From IMG/VR virus record IMGVR_UViG_3300045996_000919, positions 1 through 33,713 of that record: a stretch of DNA of 33,713 nt. One strand, given 5' to 3'. This document shows, piece after piece, positions 7,605 to 15,842 of this stretch. Source of the stretch: a virus. Position numbers and translations under genes: made by a program. Numbering within the stretch: position 1 is the stretch's first letter; each line of letters opens with the position of its first letter. The notes beneath the pieces are model-generated. The model made no database searches and was not told the origin of the DNA. It saw only the letters and a list, made by a program, of their open reading frames with translations.

Positions 7605-7804
7605 TTTGAAACAACTACTACCCCTAAAGGCTGGCCTTGAATAGTTAGACTTATTGCATTACCTCCCAAAGCAGGAGAGAGAACTAAATTTCTTGATTCA
7701 AGAATAGAATTGATTGCTTTGATAGCCTCTTCAATTTCCTGCTTCCTGATTTCGGAAAGTCGCTTTACAAGATCTTCCTTTGTTGGTTCTGTGTTTTTTT
7801 TCAT
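7601..7804 (-). CDS. Hypothetical protein between fibre and lysis genes, 67 aa
   Basis: I chose the ATG at 7804, two bases after the tail-fibre stop. A longer frame runs back into the fibre gene and is not credible. The product begins MKKNTEPTKEDLVKRL, has a helical N-terminal half, and a hydrophobic C-terminal half (AISLTIQGQPLGVVVVSK). It could be a fibre-assembly or lysis-accessory protein. Its tight coupling to the next gene places it in the same late transcript. Confidence 0.5.
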   Translation of the reverse strand: MKKNTEPTKEDLVKRLSEIRKQEIEEAIKAINSILESRNLVLSPALGGNAISLTIQGQPLGVVVVSK

Positions 7805-7806
7805 AA

Positions 7807-9684
7807 TTAAACTGTTTCGTATGTTATTACTCCGGCTACTTGTTTTGTTCCAACGGCAGACCATGAGCTACTTGTAAGCATTGTTCCTTGAATGGTCATG
7901 GTTGTACTATTGGCTGTTGTGAATCCGTTTGAAGCTCCCTTAGTCCCGTTGTTATCTACTGCTAAAATTGATACCTGATTTTCACCTACATTATTTGCGG
8001 CCGCGAACGGAAGTGTTATTGTACATGTTGTAGCATTAGATGTACCTGTGAAAAAGACTTGAAGAATACAAATCTTTCCAATCTTCATGTATCTTGAATT
8101 TAAGTAAGTCACCGATCCCGAATATCCGGTCGCCGCCAAAGAGCTGCCATAGTTCGTCCAGGTAAGGGCCATGTCGCCATTAACTATTGAACTAGTGAGT
8201 GCCAATTTCGAATAAGCGATTGCTGCCGAAACTGAAACGTCAGCATTAACAAGAGATCCCGTTAGACTTAGTTTTGAGTAAGCAATAGCGGCAGAAGCCG
8301 AAATATCAGCGTTAACAATCGAACCGCTCAAACTTAATTTTGAATAAGCAATCGATCCGGCCAGCATCGCGTTTGTAACTGATCCTGTGTCTCCGGTAGA
8401 AATTAAGGTGCCAGATACGTTAGGAAGAGTATGTGTTCTGTCTGCTGTTAAACTTGCAAGACTTAAATTAGATTTATAAGCAATAGCAGGAGAAAGAATA
8501 TCAAAACCGTTTCTTGATGAATTGGTTTTAAAATATCCTGTTATAACACTATTCTCCTCAATCTCAAAACCTGCTCCTGTTGCAGATCCTGCAGCCCCGT
8601 TATAATTAAGAGTGATTAATTTATCAAGTACATACTGATTAGCAGCATACTCATAAAGGGCAGTTCCTAAAATATTAACCGTAGCTCCTGATCTTCCTAT
8701 ATTAATTACGTCTGCATTTCCCGTACCAATATTAAGAGTGTCTGTACCTCCTGTTGCGATAACATCTAAGCTTCCAGAATAAAGATCTGTAAACGAACCA
8801 CTACCTACACAATGTAGTTTATAAGTTGGTGAGCTTGTTCCTATACCTACATTAGCGTTATCTCCTAAGACAATAGCGTTGGAGACTGAAACTTGAGCAT
8901 TGTAACCGATTGCTGTAGCATTCGTAAGATTTCCTGAACTTGCATTAGAGCCATATCCCAAGAACGTATTATAATCGCCGGTTGTAATTCCTAAACCAGA
9001 ATTGTGACCAATCGCTACATTTTGAGAACCTGAGATGTTGTTGTATAAGGCTTGCAATCCAATAGAAGTATTATCTGTTCCTATTGTATTACTATACATG
9101 GCCGTATAACCTATTGCTATGTTATGGTCACCTGAAGTATTTGAATTTAGGGCTAATGTACATATCCCTACATTTCCAAATCCTGAAGTGTTATTAATCA
9201 ACGTTGCTACACCTATCCCGACATTATCATATCCTGTAGTGTTGTTGATTAATGAAGAAACTCCAACGGCAGTATTGTTGTATCCTGTCGTGGTGTTTTT
9301 TAAAGCTTCGCTTCCAATACCTGTATTCTGAACGCCAGTGGGGTTTAATAAAGCACTAAGTCCGGCAGCAAAGTTATCAGTAGAATTAGGCAAATGAATG
9401 AGTTTAGAACCGCCATATTCAATACGGTCCCCGCTTGAAATATTTATGTTCTTTCCTGAAGTAGTATTACCAGCAGTTAAGACTTGGTTTAAAGTGCCAT
9501 TAGTTGAAATAATGAAATAAGCTAAGTCATTCCATGCTGTTACTCCGTCACCTACTTTAAACTGAGTATAAACACCAGCATTAGATTCAAATCCTATTTG
9601 TCCTGATAATAATACTGGATTGTTGTCGGTCCAATTTGCGGCCGTGTCCCTTTTGTGTTGAACGCTTGCTGTTATTATACTCAT
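7807..9684 (-). CDS. Tail fibre / receptor-binding protein with YadA-like repeats
   Basis: A 625-residue protein. The N-terminus (VQHKRDTAANWTDNNPVLLSG ... FKVGDGVTAWNDLAY, about 8-57) resembles the N-terminal domain of phage Mtd-like and related fibres and probably attaches to the baseplate. Residues 115-251 hold eight 17-residue repeats of TTGYDNVGIGVATLINN type, like trimeric YadA-head/left-handed-roll repeats. VGIGTSSPTYKLHCVGSG follows, then 22-residue repeats (IAYSKLSLTGS) and a beta-rich tip. It is likely a trimeric fibre that binds the host surface. No C-terminal self-cleaving chaperone with recognisable catalytic residues was seen. Confidence 0.85.
   Translation of the reverse strand: MSIITASVQHKRDTAANWTDNNPVLLSGQIGFESNAGVYTQFKVGDGVTAWNDLAYFIISTNGTLNQVLTAGNTTSGKNINISSGDRIEYGGSKLIHLPNSTDNFAAGLSALLNPTGVQNTGIGSEALKNTTTGYNNTAVGVSSLINNTTGYDNVGIGVATLINNTSGFGNVGICTLALNSNTSGDHNIAIGYTAMYSNTIGTDNTSIGLQALYNNISGSQNVAIGHNSGLGITTGDYNTFLGYGSNASSGNLTNATAIGYNAQVSVSNAIVLGDNANVGIGTSSPTYKLHCVGSGSFTDLYSGSLDVIATGGTDTLNIGTGNADVINIGRSGATVNILGTALYEYAANQYVLDKLITLNYNGAAGSATGAGFEIEENSVITGYFKTNSSRNGFDILSPAIAYKSNLSLASLTADRTHTLPNVSGTLISTGDTGSVTNAMLAGSIAYSKLSLSGSIVNADISASAAIAYSKLSLTGSLVNADVSVSAAIAYSKLALTSSIVNGDMALTWTNYGSSLAATGYSGSVTYLNSRYMKIGKICILQVFFTGTSNATTCTITLPFAAANNVGENQVSILAVDNNGTKGASNGFTTANSTTMTIQGTMLTSSSWSAVGTKQVAGVITYETV
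8168..8392 (-). repeat. 22-residue repeats near the fibre tip
   Basis: About three units containing IAYSKLSLTGS(I/L)VNADxS lie in tandem and are recognisable at DNA level (for instance GAATAAGCAAT and GAGTAAGCAAT blocks). They probably form a coiled or beta-helical shaft between fibre domains. Confidence 0.6.
8932..9342 (-). repeat. Eight 17-residue (51-bp) repeats in the tail fibre gene
   Basis: Residues 115-251 of the fibre consist of eight 17-aa units of the form TTGYxNxxIGxxxLxNN, with a conserved Gly/Asn pair. DNA copies are degenerate, so the repeat is ancient rather than a fresh tandem expansion. Confidence 0.75.
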
Positions 9685-9821
9685 AATTCAACTATAGAAT
9701 AAGGATAAGTAGTGGTAGAGCTTGTTCCTTCGTCAATGCCTGTAATTATTAATCCTACTTTTGGAAACTCTACCTCCACTTCCAAAACAGAATCAATTAT
9801 TTCAACCGTAACTTCTATCAT
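9681..9821 (-). CDS. Small structural-cluster protein, 46 aa
   Basis: ATG at 9821 and TGA at 9681-9683 overlap both neighbours by four bases. The product (MIEVTVEIIDSVLEVEVEF ... YSIVEL) is acidic, beta-rich and contains a Thr/Ser run. Position between baseplate/fibre genes suggests a small fibre connector or chaperone, but no family is recognised. Confidence 0.55.
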   Translation of the reverse strand: MIEVTVEIIDSVLEVEVEFPKVGLIITGIDEGTSSTTTYPYSIVEL

Positions 9822-10192
9822 GTTAGTGAGCTAGAGTTAGCAGTAGTTGTTAAAGTGTCAATCTCAGAATACCCGCCAAGATTTTGACGGGAAGAAATAA
9901 ATTCCGATCCTGCAACCAATCTTATTCTAACCTCCGCATAAAGTTTACCGGCCGGAGCCGATTTAGTGAGTTCTCTGTTAAGTACTATATCAATTTTACC
10001 GGCAGCCGAATTGTAGACTGTGATCGCATAAGGTCCGGTATTAGTGTTTTTATACGTCTTTAAAAGCTCTTTTTCTCCCTTGTTTTCACGATATATATAT
10101 ACCTCATAAGCGTTAAGGGCAGCGATAACATACGGACTTCCCGCAGAATCATTTAACGTTAACCTTACCTTTATATCACTATTCTGAATCAT
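9818..10192 (-). CDS. Beta-rich baseplate/fibre-associated protein, 124 aa
   Basis: The sequence begins MIQNSDIKVRLTLND and is rich in alternating hydrophobic strands (YEVYIYRENKGEKELL, KLYAEVRIRLVAG). This suggests an immunoglobulin-like or BppU-N-like beta-sandwich used to attach fibres to baseplates. It is coupled by ATGA overlaps to the genes on both sides. The fold assignment is tentative and based on strand pattern only. Confidence 0.5.
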   Translation of the reverse strand: MIQNSDIKVRLTLNDSAGSPYVIAALNAYEVYIYRENKGEKELLKTYKNTNTGPYAITVYNSAAGKIDIVLNRELTKSAPAGKLYAEVRIRLVAGSEFISSRQNLGGYSEIDTLTTTANSSSLT

Positions 10193-10851
10193 TGTACAGT
10201 ATATGTGTAGTAAAGAGTGATATTAGAATTTCCCGCAGAAGGATCGCCGGTCGCTACCTTAGCTCTTAGTGCCGCATTTTCAACCAAAGTGATATCATTT
10301 GTCACGGCTGCTATTTTATTTTTTGATGCTGCGCCAAGTAAAAAGTCAGTTAAAGAAAACACAACTCCTCCTCCCGCAATTTCTACCTGTAAAGTTCCGT
10401 TAACTGTATATTCTACAGAGTTAAAAGTCATAACAGCCCTAAAAGAATTAGGAACGATAGTCTTACTGGCAATAGCGGAAACCAAAGTAACTGGAGTAGC
10501 GTTTAAAGTAAGAACTGCGGCCGTTTCTATTGTAGTGGTTCCTGAATAAGCTACGTAGCCTTTAAAATCCCAATCTGAAGCGGAGAAAGATCCTGTAACA
10601 GCAGGATCAGTATTAGCCTTATACCACTTGTAATCATAAATCACATAAGCACCTGAATAATATTGAACAGTAGCATCCCATTCCCTCACAACGCCTCCTA
10701 AAAGATTAGTGTCTGAAATTTTATTTAATGCACTGTCATTAAGATTGACTAACTCGTTTCTTAAATCTTCAGGCGTAATATCCCCAGAAGTGTTATCCGG
10801 AAGGTTAGCCGCTATACTTGCTGCGTTATCTGCTCTTGATTGTTCTGCCAT
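10189..10851 (-). CDS. Tail fibre-type protein with a carbohydrate-binding-like module
   Basis: A 220-residue protein. Residues 1-50 are helical and polar (DITPEDLRNELVNLNDSALNKI), like the baseplate-proximal part of many fibres. Residues 58-94 hold a CBM5/12-like module: W58 DATVQYYSGAYVIYDYKWY with a closing SDW at 92-94. The rest is Thr/Val-rich beta structure ending ITLYYTYTVQ. The module is also found in the proteins at 22837-23517 and 27274-28251. Role in glycan binding is inferred from the aromatic pattern. Confidence 0.6.
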   Translation of the reverse strand: MAEQSRADNAASIAANLPDNTSGDITPEDLRNELVNLNDSALNKISDTNLLGGVVREWDATVQYYSGAYVIYDYKWYKANTDPAVTGSFSASDWDFKGYVAYSGTTTIETAAVLTLNATPVTLVSAIASKTIVPNSFRAVMTFNSVEYTVNGTLQVEIAGGGVVFSLTDFLLGAASKNKIAAVTNDITLVENAALRAKVATGDPSAGNSNITLYYTYTVQ

Positions 10852-11156
10852 TATGAAGAAGATGTAGGTGAGTAGAATCCGGGACCAAAGCCAACAGAGA
10901 ATCCACCGGTAGTAGTCGAAGTTGTAAGAGGATACCTCGTATTAATATTTATGCTATTTGTAGAATAGTGTTTCACAACATCATTACTTTGCTCCTCATA
11001 GTTAATGGTCAGTCCCCGTAGGTTATTGACCAATAAATTAGGAATGGTATCCGGGTTAAGTTTACAAAGCTCAATAGCTTTTGTAGGGTCCCCGTAAAGC
11101 TGTAAAGCTAAATCGAATAGGGTTTGCCCTTCTCGAATTAAATATGTTCTAATCAT
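10851..11156 (-). CDS. LysM-domain tail protein (gpX-like)
   Basis: A 101-residue protein with a LysM-like domain at about 2-52: TYLIREGQTLFDLALQLYG, then DPTKAIELCKLNPDTIPN and LRGLTINY. Small LysM proteins of this kind (P2 gpX and relatives) are found in contractile-tail baseplates next to the hub protein. The C-terminal 45 residues are Ser/Thr/Gly-rich. It overlaps the gp25-like gene by eight bases. The LysM call is good; its exact place in the baseplate is inferred from gene order. Confidence 0.75.
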   Translation of the reverse strand: MIRTYLIREGQTLFDLALQLYGDPTKAIELCKLNPDTIPNLLVNNLRGLTINYEEQSNDVVKHYSTNSININTRYPLTTSTTTGGFSVGFGPGFYSPTSSS

Positions 11157-11457
11157 CGTATCCCGGTCTTGAAAAATCTATCCAAAATTGAAAGTCCTTA
11201 ACAAAAAGCTGCTTAATTTTTAATCCATCAGCTTCGTGCTGCACCATTAACTCCCGTTTCATAATCTGTTCGGTTCCGCTTGAGCCCTGGTATTTTTTAA
11301 TACCCATTCCAGCAAAAGGAAAGAACTTCCACGATCCTATATTGGTATTCATTAATAATATACTTGCCTGTTGATCGCTTGGTCCTTTTTTAAAGTCACC
11401 ATTTGAAATAACCAGATCAAGATCATCATCGAGTAAATAGTCTTTAGCCGTTGCCAT
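11149..11457 (-). CDS. Baseplate wedge protein, gp25/gpW/gp46-like
   Basis: A 102-residue protein with the pattern LLDDDLDLVISNGDFKKGPS then ILLMNTNIGSWKFFPFAGMG. The 'D-L-x-x-x-x-G-D-F ... G-S-W-K-x-x-P-x-x-G-x-G' signature is typical of small wedge proteins of Mu (gp46) and T4 gp25/P2 gpW-like systems. These link sheath to baseplate. It lies between the spike and LysM genes, as expected for a contractile tail. Confidence 0.75.
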   Translation of the reverse strand: MATAKDYLLDDDLDLVISNGDFKKGPSDQQASILLMNTNIGSWKFFPFAGMGIKKYQGSSGTEQIMKRELMVQHEADGLKIKQLFVKDFQFWIDFSRPGYDD

Positions 11458-11962
11458 GCTTAACAGTTGTGTTTTCTAATTCTACTTTTGTAGTAGGCGT
11501 TAAAGTCTGAGTGTCCAAAGCTGCGGGAACTGCTGTTGCTTGGGATCCAGAAGTTACGCCCCCATGCGTGTGAGCGTTGTATAATAGTAAGTGCTGATTA
11601 AAAGCTTCTTCCAAATTGTTCAGCTTATCAACTAGCTCCTGTATTTTAATTAATCCTCCGTTCTCATCTCCGTTTAAAAGGATAGAATCAACTTCTGAGA
11701 ACATTGAGATATATCCTGTCTCATTACTCATAAAGCTGACAATTACCACAGATCCGACTTTAGGAACTATTAAAAATCCAGTCTTATTATCAGCCATTAA
11801 CCTAATGTTCAGTAAATCGGCTTTACTCTCATCAACCGGAAGACAGTAAGCTGTTTTCTTAGTTAGATCAACTGAATCAATAGTACACGGAAGACAATAG
11901 TATTGATCGGTGTCCTCCACGATCTTTTTAAGGGCTGCTTTTATGGTGCTTTTTTCGCTCAT
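11444..11962 (-). CDS. Baseplate puncturing spike protein (gpV/gp45-like)
   Basis: A 172-residue protein. Residues 20-95 look like the OB-fold of gpV-type spikes (VPKVGSVVIVSFMSNETGYI). A short helix follows at about 104-128, then NAHTHGGVTSGSQATAVP. The H131-x-H133 pair is the kind of HxH motif that holds an iron ion in the trimeric spike tips of P2 and Mu. It would pierce the host outer membrane. It overlaps the hub gene by four bases and the wedge gene by 14. Confidence 0.8.
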   Translation of the reverse strand: MSEKSTIKAALKKIVEDTDQYYCLPCTIDSVDLTKKTAYCLPVDESKADLLNIRLMADNKTGFLIVPKVGSVVIVSFMSNETGYISMFSEVDSILLNGDENGGLIKIQELVDKLNNLEEAFNQHLLLYNAHTHGGVTSGSQATAVPAALDTQTLTPTTKVELENTTVKHGNG

Positions 11963-13047
11963 ATCTTATTCCCTATTTCAATTCTTTGCTTATATCCGTT
12001 CTGATCGAAAGTTTCGCTTACACTTGTCACCAGATAATCTCCGTCCTTCTCAGGAAATTTCTTACTTGTAAGTGATGCAACGTCACCGGCCTGAATCGGA
12101 TAATAACCGAATGTTGTAAACGATCCCCTATAACCGTCGAATCTTCCGTTTAAAAGTTCCTCTTCTGCTAATTTTTTAAGATCAGGTTTGGGAAGTGTAG
12201 TCCCATCCCAATAAAAGTGAAGTGTTCTCTGCGCTCCGTCCGTATCTCCAACCGTCACCTCTTCAAAGGTGTTATTAAGACCCATCAACTTAGCTACGAC
12301 TTTTAATGATACTTTATCGGCTAACTGATATTGGAGGTCTGAGTCATCAATGATAGCCCAGGGAACAGTTTTATTAAACTCGTACTTATAAGTATTTGTG
12401 TTAGCAGCGTCATACTGAAACCCTACAATTAACTTCTCATTTCTGAACCTCGCATAAAGCCCGTACTTGTCTTTAAGCGTCTCGAATACTTTAGCTATTG
12501 AAACGTTAGTAAATAGAAGGAGGCCTAAGTTTACATCAGGACATTCATAAGTCCAATCCTCGCCACTCTCACCAAGGCAATAATCTAAAAGTCCTTTTAA
12601 AGTGATCGACTCGCCTATCGTTCTTGGGTTTTTAAGAGGTTTTTTACTGATCTTTCCCTTAGAAGTTCGCCCATAGTAGTAAGTAATTCTTTTCTGAGGA
12701 TACGTGATACTTGAGTTCTTTAATTGGTACATATGATCCTGACAAGAAACCTCTACGGGAATTTTAGCACTTATGCCAGAAATCCAACCATTGAACCTTA
12801 GATATAAATCCGGATAATAGCCTTGGTAAATTTTAATACTATCGCCTTGCTGAAAGATTGGATCTGGTTCTGCAAATAGATTCCTTCCTTGAAACTTCCC
12901 AGAATAAGGAAATGTTACTTTAGCGGTATCGGTTAAATCTTCTACGCTTGTGTTGTGTTCAATACCGTGTAAGTGGTTATTGAAAACGTATTCGTCCCCG
13001 TTTTCTTTTGTTATTACGACTTTACTATGTAACCTTAAAAGCCCCAT
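11959..13047 (-). CDS. Baseplate hub protein, late control D-like
   Basis: A 362-residue protein with the features of the P2 gpD/T4 gp27-like hub: VEDLTDTAKVTFPYSGKF near 35-53, GDSIKIYQGY at 68-77, WISGISAKIPVEVSCQDH, and a C-terminal AGDVASLTSKKFPEKDGDYL with VTSVSETFDQNGYKQRIEIG at the end. The trimeric hub connects the tail tube to the spike encoded next. The gene abuts the upstream 13048-13707 gene and overlaps the spike gene, as in other contractile tails. Confidence 0.8.
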   Translation of the reverse strand: MGLLRLHSKVVITKENGDEYVFNNHLHGIEHNTSVEDLTDTAKVTFPYSGKFQGRNLFAEPDPIFQQGDSIKIYQGYYPDLYLRFNGWISGISAKIPVEVSCQDHMYQLKNSSITYPQKRITYYYGRTSKGKISKKPLKNPRTIGESITLKGLLDYCLGESGEDWTYECPDVNLGLLLFTNVSIAKVFETLKDKYGLYARFRNEKLIVGFQYDAANTNTYKYEFNKTVPWAIIDDSDLQYQLADKVSLKVVAKLMGLNNTFEEVTVGDTDGAQRTLHFYWDGTTLPKPDLKKLAEEELLNGRFDGYRGSFTTFGYYPIQAGDVASLTSKKFPEKDGDYLVTSVSETFDQNGYKQRIEIGNKI

Positions 13048-13707
13048 TTATAAAAACATTGGAACAGATACAGAAGAGGTTTTACCTTTATTGTTTTGGT
13101 TGTATTCTACTTCAAAAGGAATATCAGATACACAAGGAATAGAGAATAAAATAGCATTACGAGTTCCTTCAATTTGCGTAAAGGTTGGTTCACCGGTCAC
13201 AACGATTGAGAAAATCTCAAAATAAGACAGGAAATTAGAAGCTACTTTTAAAGGAACTGGCGCTCTGCAAAACTCAAATAACTGTCTTGTCTCGAGCTCA
13301 GGAGGAGTGTTAGCGTGTTTATTAATTAACATTCCGGATAAAGTGATCGAGTAATCCCCTAATCCTATATATTCTTTAACCGTTCCGTCAGATCCAGTTA
13401 TAGGCGTAGTAATTACATTTTTCACCATGCTTACAATGTGCATACAGTTTTGCAACTGCATTTTCCCAATTCCAATGTTCTTTCCATCACTACTTCGGGT
13501 GTAAACCAAAGAGTCAAAAGTCACCGTATCAAAAACAGGCAGGCCCATCCAATTAGTTGCATCAGGACGATTGGCTTGTTCAATAGCCATATTAGCCTCG
13601 TCAACCTTAAAAAAGATTGGTTGAACTAACTGCTGTCCATTGGATTTAAGGATAAGCTTAGCCTGTCCTTCAGGGTTTGGAAGTTGTTTAGGTACGATTA
13701 AATCCAT
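13048..13707 (-). CDS. Baseplate/tail protein upstream of hub (DUF6046-like)
   Basis: A 219-residue beta-rich protein lying between tape measure and hub, where P2 has gpU and Mu gp43. Features include MGLPVFDTVTFD, a GLGDYSITLSGMLIN strand region, and a C-terminal hydrophobic stretch. The overall look is of DUF6046, a phage family I associate with Bacteroidota phages, but this is from memory of pattern. A tube-initiator or gpU-like role is inferred from gene order only. The neighbouring lipoprotein gene starts 19 bp away, in the opposite direction. Confidence 0.55.
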   Translation of the reverse strand: MDLIVPKQLPNPEGQAKLILKSNGQQLVQPIFFKVDEANMAIEQANRPDATNWMGLPVFDTVTFDSLVYTRSSDGKNIGIGKMQLQNCMHIVSMVKNVITTPITGSDGTVKEYIGLGDYSITLSGMLINKHANTPPELETRQLFEFCRAPVPLKVASNFLSYFEIFSIVVTGEPTFTQIEGTRNAILFSIPCVSDIPFEVEYNQNNKGKTSSVSVPMFL

Positions 13708-13726
13708 TTTTTTATATCTTAGCTAT

Positions 13727-14026
13727 ATGAAAAAATTAATCCTTTTTGGACTACTAGTCCTGCTAGGTTGTTCCTCTCCAAGTTTTCAAGAAATGTATGA
13801 GGGTGCGTGGACTTCTGCAGATGGTAAAGATTTTGCAAACATAGCCGCAACGCTCGGAAAGAACGGCATACCGTCTTGTGGAGAATTTTACTACAAAAAG
13901 AACAATGTGTATGATCAAGAGTACCTGACCGCCTGCACAGACGATGGAACAAACTGGACATATTATTTTGTATGGCCTTCAGAAAACAAGGTTGTTTCAT
14001 GTGAAGAAAAAATAAAGCATCCATAA
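13727..14026 (+). CDS. Opposed lipoprotein gene inside the tail cluster (moron candidate)
   Basis: The ATG at 13727 starts a 99-residue protein with a lipoprotein signal: MKKLILFGLLVLLGC, lipobox LLGC with Cys15. An in-frame longer start lies inside the opposite-strand gene and would ruin the signal peptide. The mature part has three further cysteines and a Trp/Tyr-rich end (TYYFVWPSENKVVSCEE). It sits in opposite orientation between the tape measure stop, which it abuts, and the hub-cluster start. That is the position of a separately expressed 'moron'. Phage lipoproteins of this size often block superinfection, but nothing in the sequence proves that. A weak -7-like TATCTTAG lies at 13715-13722. 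Confidence 0.8.
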   Translation: MKKLILFGLLVLLGCSSPSFQEMYEGAWTSADGKDFANIAATLGKNGIPSCGEFYYKKNNVYDQEYLTACTDDGTNWTYYFVWPSENKVVSCEEKIKHP

Positions 14027-15610
14027 TTAATGTGTCATTGCAATATTATTCCCATCATTAGCGACTTCCGCTAACATATTGCCCAGCTTCTGTTTTATCT
14101 TATCGAACCCTTCTGTTACGTTTGTAGAGTGTAGCTCAAACGTTTCAACCATCTTACCTATATTTATTGTAATGCTTTGAGGTCTAACAGCAGATATTTC
14201 GGTGGAAGAACCAACGGAGGAGGAAGAAGATCCCCCGCTAGCCTTACCACCTTTAGCCGAAGCTAATGTGTTCTTATTTGCAAACTGACTAACTAATCCT
14301 TTTTCATCAGATAAAGCCGAGAGTTCGCCTCTGTACTCTTTTAATTGATTTTGTAAAGTGAAATTTTCAGGATCTTTAGCTAACCTGGATTCAAGTGAAG
14401 AAATACTTGACTGAATGCTTTGTCTTTCTTGTTGGATAGCTGTTTGCATGGCCTTCTCCTTGCTCATGCCCATCTTTGTATAAGATTCTGCTAATCGATT
14501 AACCGATTCAATCTCAGTATTTACTCCGGAGTCAAACTTTCCCTTTCCTGATTTTATATCCTGCCATTCCTGATAAGAACTTATAGCGCCATAAATAGCA
14601 ACTCCCAAAGCAGCAAATCCAGCAGTCAATAATCCTACTGTTCCTAAAGTTGTACCAAGAGAAAGTGTGAGCATTTGGTTTGCTGTGGTTGCCAAAGACA
14701 TTGCGGTCTGAACTCCGCTTACCACTGCGCTCATGCCTTTGAATGCAATTATAGTTGTACCTAGCACACCTGCAAGTTTTACAACCGTTACAATAGTTTC
14801 TTTATTCTCTTTTAAGAACGATGCTATTCCCTTTGTAGCCTTTATGATCTCTGGCAAAAACTCAGTTCCTATAGTAACTTTTAACCTTTCCCATTCGGTA
14901 TTCATTCGGTTAAGATTGGACTGTAAACTATCTGTAGCTGTTCCTAGCTTTCCTCCGAATGTTCGCTCTAACTCTGCTCCAAACTTTGGTAAAAACTCTT
15001 CAGACACAACCTCGCCCTTCTTCATCATTTCCCCTAATTGCATTGTAGAAACGCCCATTGCCCGGGCAGCAATTTGAAAAGCTCCTGGAATCCGTTCGCC
15101 TAACTGCCCTCTTAACTCTTCCGCAGAAACCGTTCCCTTTGACATCATTTGTCCTAAAGCAAGAAAAGCCCCTTCTGTCTGTTCACCGCTTAATCCCATT
15201 ACAGTAGCGGCTTCTGAAACTTGTTTAAATACAGTATTTGCTTTATCTCCTTCTAAGGCTGTGCCCATTAAAGCACCTGAGAAAGTTTTATAACCTCCAT
15301 AAGCTGCGTTAATATCTAGGCCTAAGCGATCAACCTGTTCATTTAAAAACTTAATATTTGCGGCTCCTGCAGATGCGCTTCCGGATGCAGAATTAATAGC
15401 GTTATTGAAAGATTGAAATTTAGCAGTTGTTTCTACTATGTTTTTACCAAGAGATGCTACCGCAATAGTTCCAATAACCGAGGATATACGAGAACCAAGG
15501 CCGGACATAGCCGAATCCATCCGCTTAGTTTCGGCTGCGGCCCCTTGCATTTTCTTTGAAAAAAGATCCTGAAGGGATAATCTATATTTTAACTCTTTAC
15601 TATCACTCAT
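14027..15610 (-). CDS. Tail tape measure protein
   Basis: A 527-residue protein with the tape-measure N-terminal domain: the FNNAINSASGSASAG region, then QTEGAFLALGQMMSKGTVSAEELRGQLGERIPGAFQIAARAMG and LGEMMKKGEVVSEEFLPKFG around 160-215. A hydrophobic, Gly/Ala-rich region at about 270-345 probably interacts with the host membrane on DNA ejection. The C-terminal part is Gln/Ser-rich and helical. At roughly 0.15 nm per residue, the length would suggest a tail near 80 nm (an estimate). It follows the frameshifted chaperone, as in most tailed phages. Confidence 0.9.
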   Translation of the reverse strand: MSDSKELKYRLSLQDLFSKKMQGAAAETKRMDSAMSGLGSRISSVIGTIAVASLGKNIVETTAKFQSFNNAINSASGSASAGAANIKFLNEQVDRLGLDINAAYGGYKTFSGALMGTALEGDKANTVFKQVSEAATVMGLSGEQTEGAFLALGQMMSKGTVSAEELRGQLGERIPGAFQIAARAMGVSTMQLGEMMKKGEVVSEEFLPKFGAELERTFGGKLGTATDSLQSNLNRMNTEWERLKVTIGTEFLPEIIKATKGIASFLKENKETIVTVVKLAGVLGTTIIAFKGMSAVVSGVQTAMSLATTANQMLTLSLGTTLGTVGLLTAGFAALGVAIYGAISSYQEWQDIKSGKGKFDSGVNTEIESVNRLAESYTKMGMSKEKAMQTAIQQERQSIQSSISSLESRLAKDPENFTLQNQLKEYRGELSALSDEKGLVSQFANKNTLASAKGGKASGGSSSSSVGSSTEISAVRPQSITINIGKMVETFELHSTNVTEGFDKIKQKLGNMLAEVANDGNNIAMTH

Positions 15611-15842
15611 CTTTTATTCCTAAAAGCTCGTTATCTGATTTTATCAATCTTTCCCTTGCATCAGCGTTTACTTCCCTTTGCCCTGTAAACTCTAAAACCC
15701 AATTAATCTGCTCAACTCTCCGACACCATTCAGTATCGGTCATCTTTTCAGCTTCCTTGTGTTTACCTTTATAAAAAAAAAGCAGAGCATCGTTCCGTTC
15801 AAACTCGCTCTGCCTTAATAGTACCCGTTGTTTTGCTAATTT
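15603..15842 (-). CDS. -1 frameshift extension of the tail assembly chaperone (gpE'-like)
   Basis: This frame has no start near its beginning and is entered by a -1 slip at 15842-15848 from the upstream chaperone gene. It adds 79 residues beginning KLAKQRVLLRQSEFERND, rich in charged helix, and ends IKDE with TGA at 15603-15605, eight bases inside the tape measure gene. The fused product would be 187 residues. The pattern of a chaperone gene plus an out-of-frame helical extension, directly before the tape measure, is the standard tail-chaperone arrangement (lambda G/GT, P2 E/E'). Internal initiation at the ATG at 15743 cannot be excluded. Confidence 0.75.
   Translation of the reverse strand, partial: KLAKQRVLLRQSEFERNDALLFFYKGKHKEAEKMTDTEWCRRVEQINWVLEFTGQREVNADARERLIKSDNELLGIKDE

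Noticed and set aside
9119-9331. Plus-strand open frame within the tail fibre gene
   Set aside because: A low-complexity shadow of the repeat region on the opposite strand, with a composition typical of antisense frames.
7807-9684. Diversity-generating retroelement target in the tail fibre
   Set aside because: The N-terminus recalls Mtd-like fibres, but there is no reverse transcriptase, template repeat or variable-region pair in the window.
10217-10549. Plus-strand open frame of about 110 codons opposite the fibre-type gene
   Set aside because: Antisense shadow in an Ala/Thr/Val-rich gene; no domain features.
14733-15077. Plus-strand open frame of about 114 codons inside the tape measure gene
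   Set aside because: It is fully antisense to a strongly supported gene and shows a composition that mirrors it; no independent start or motif.
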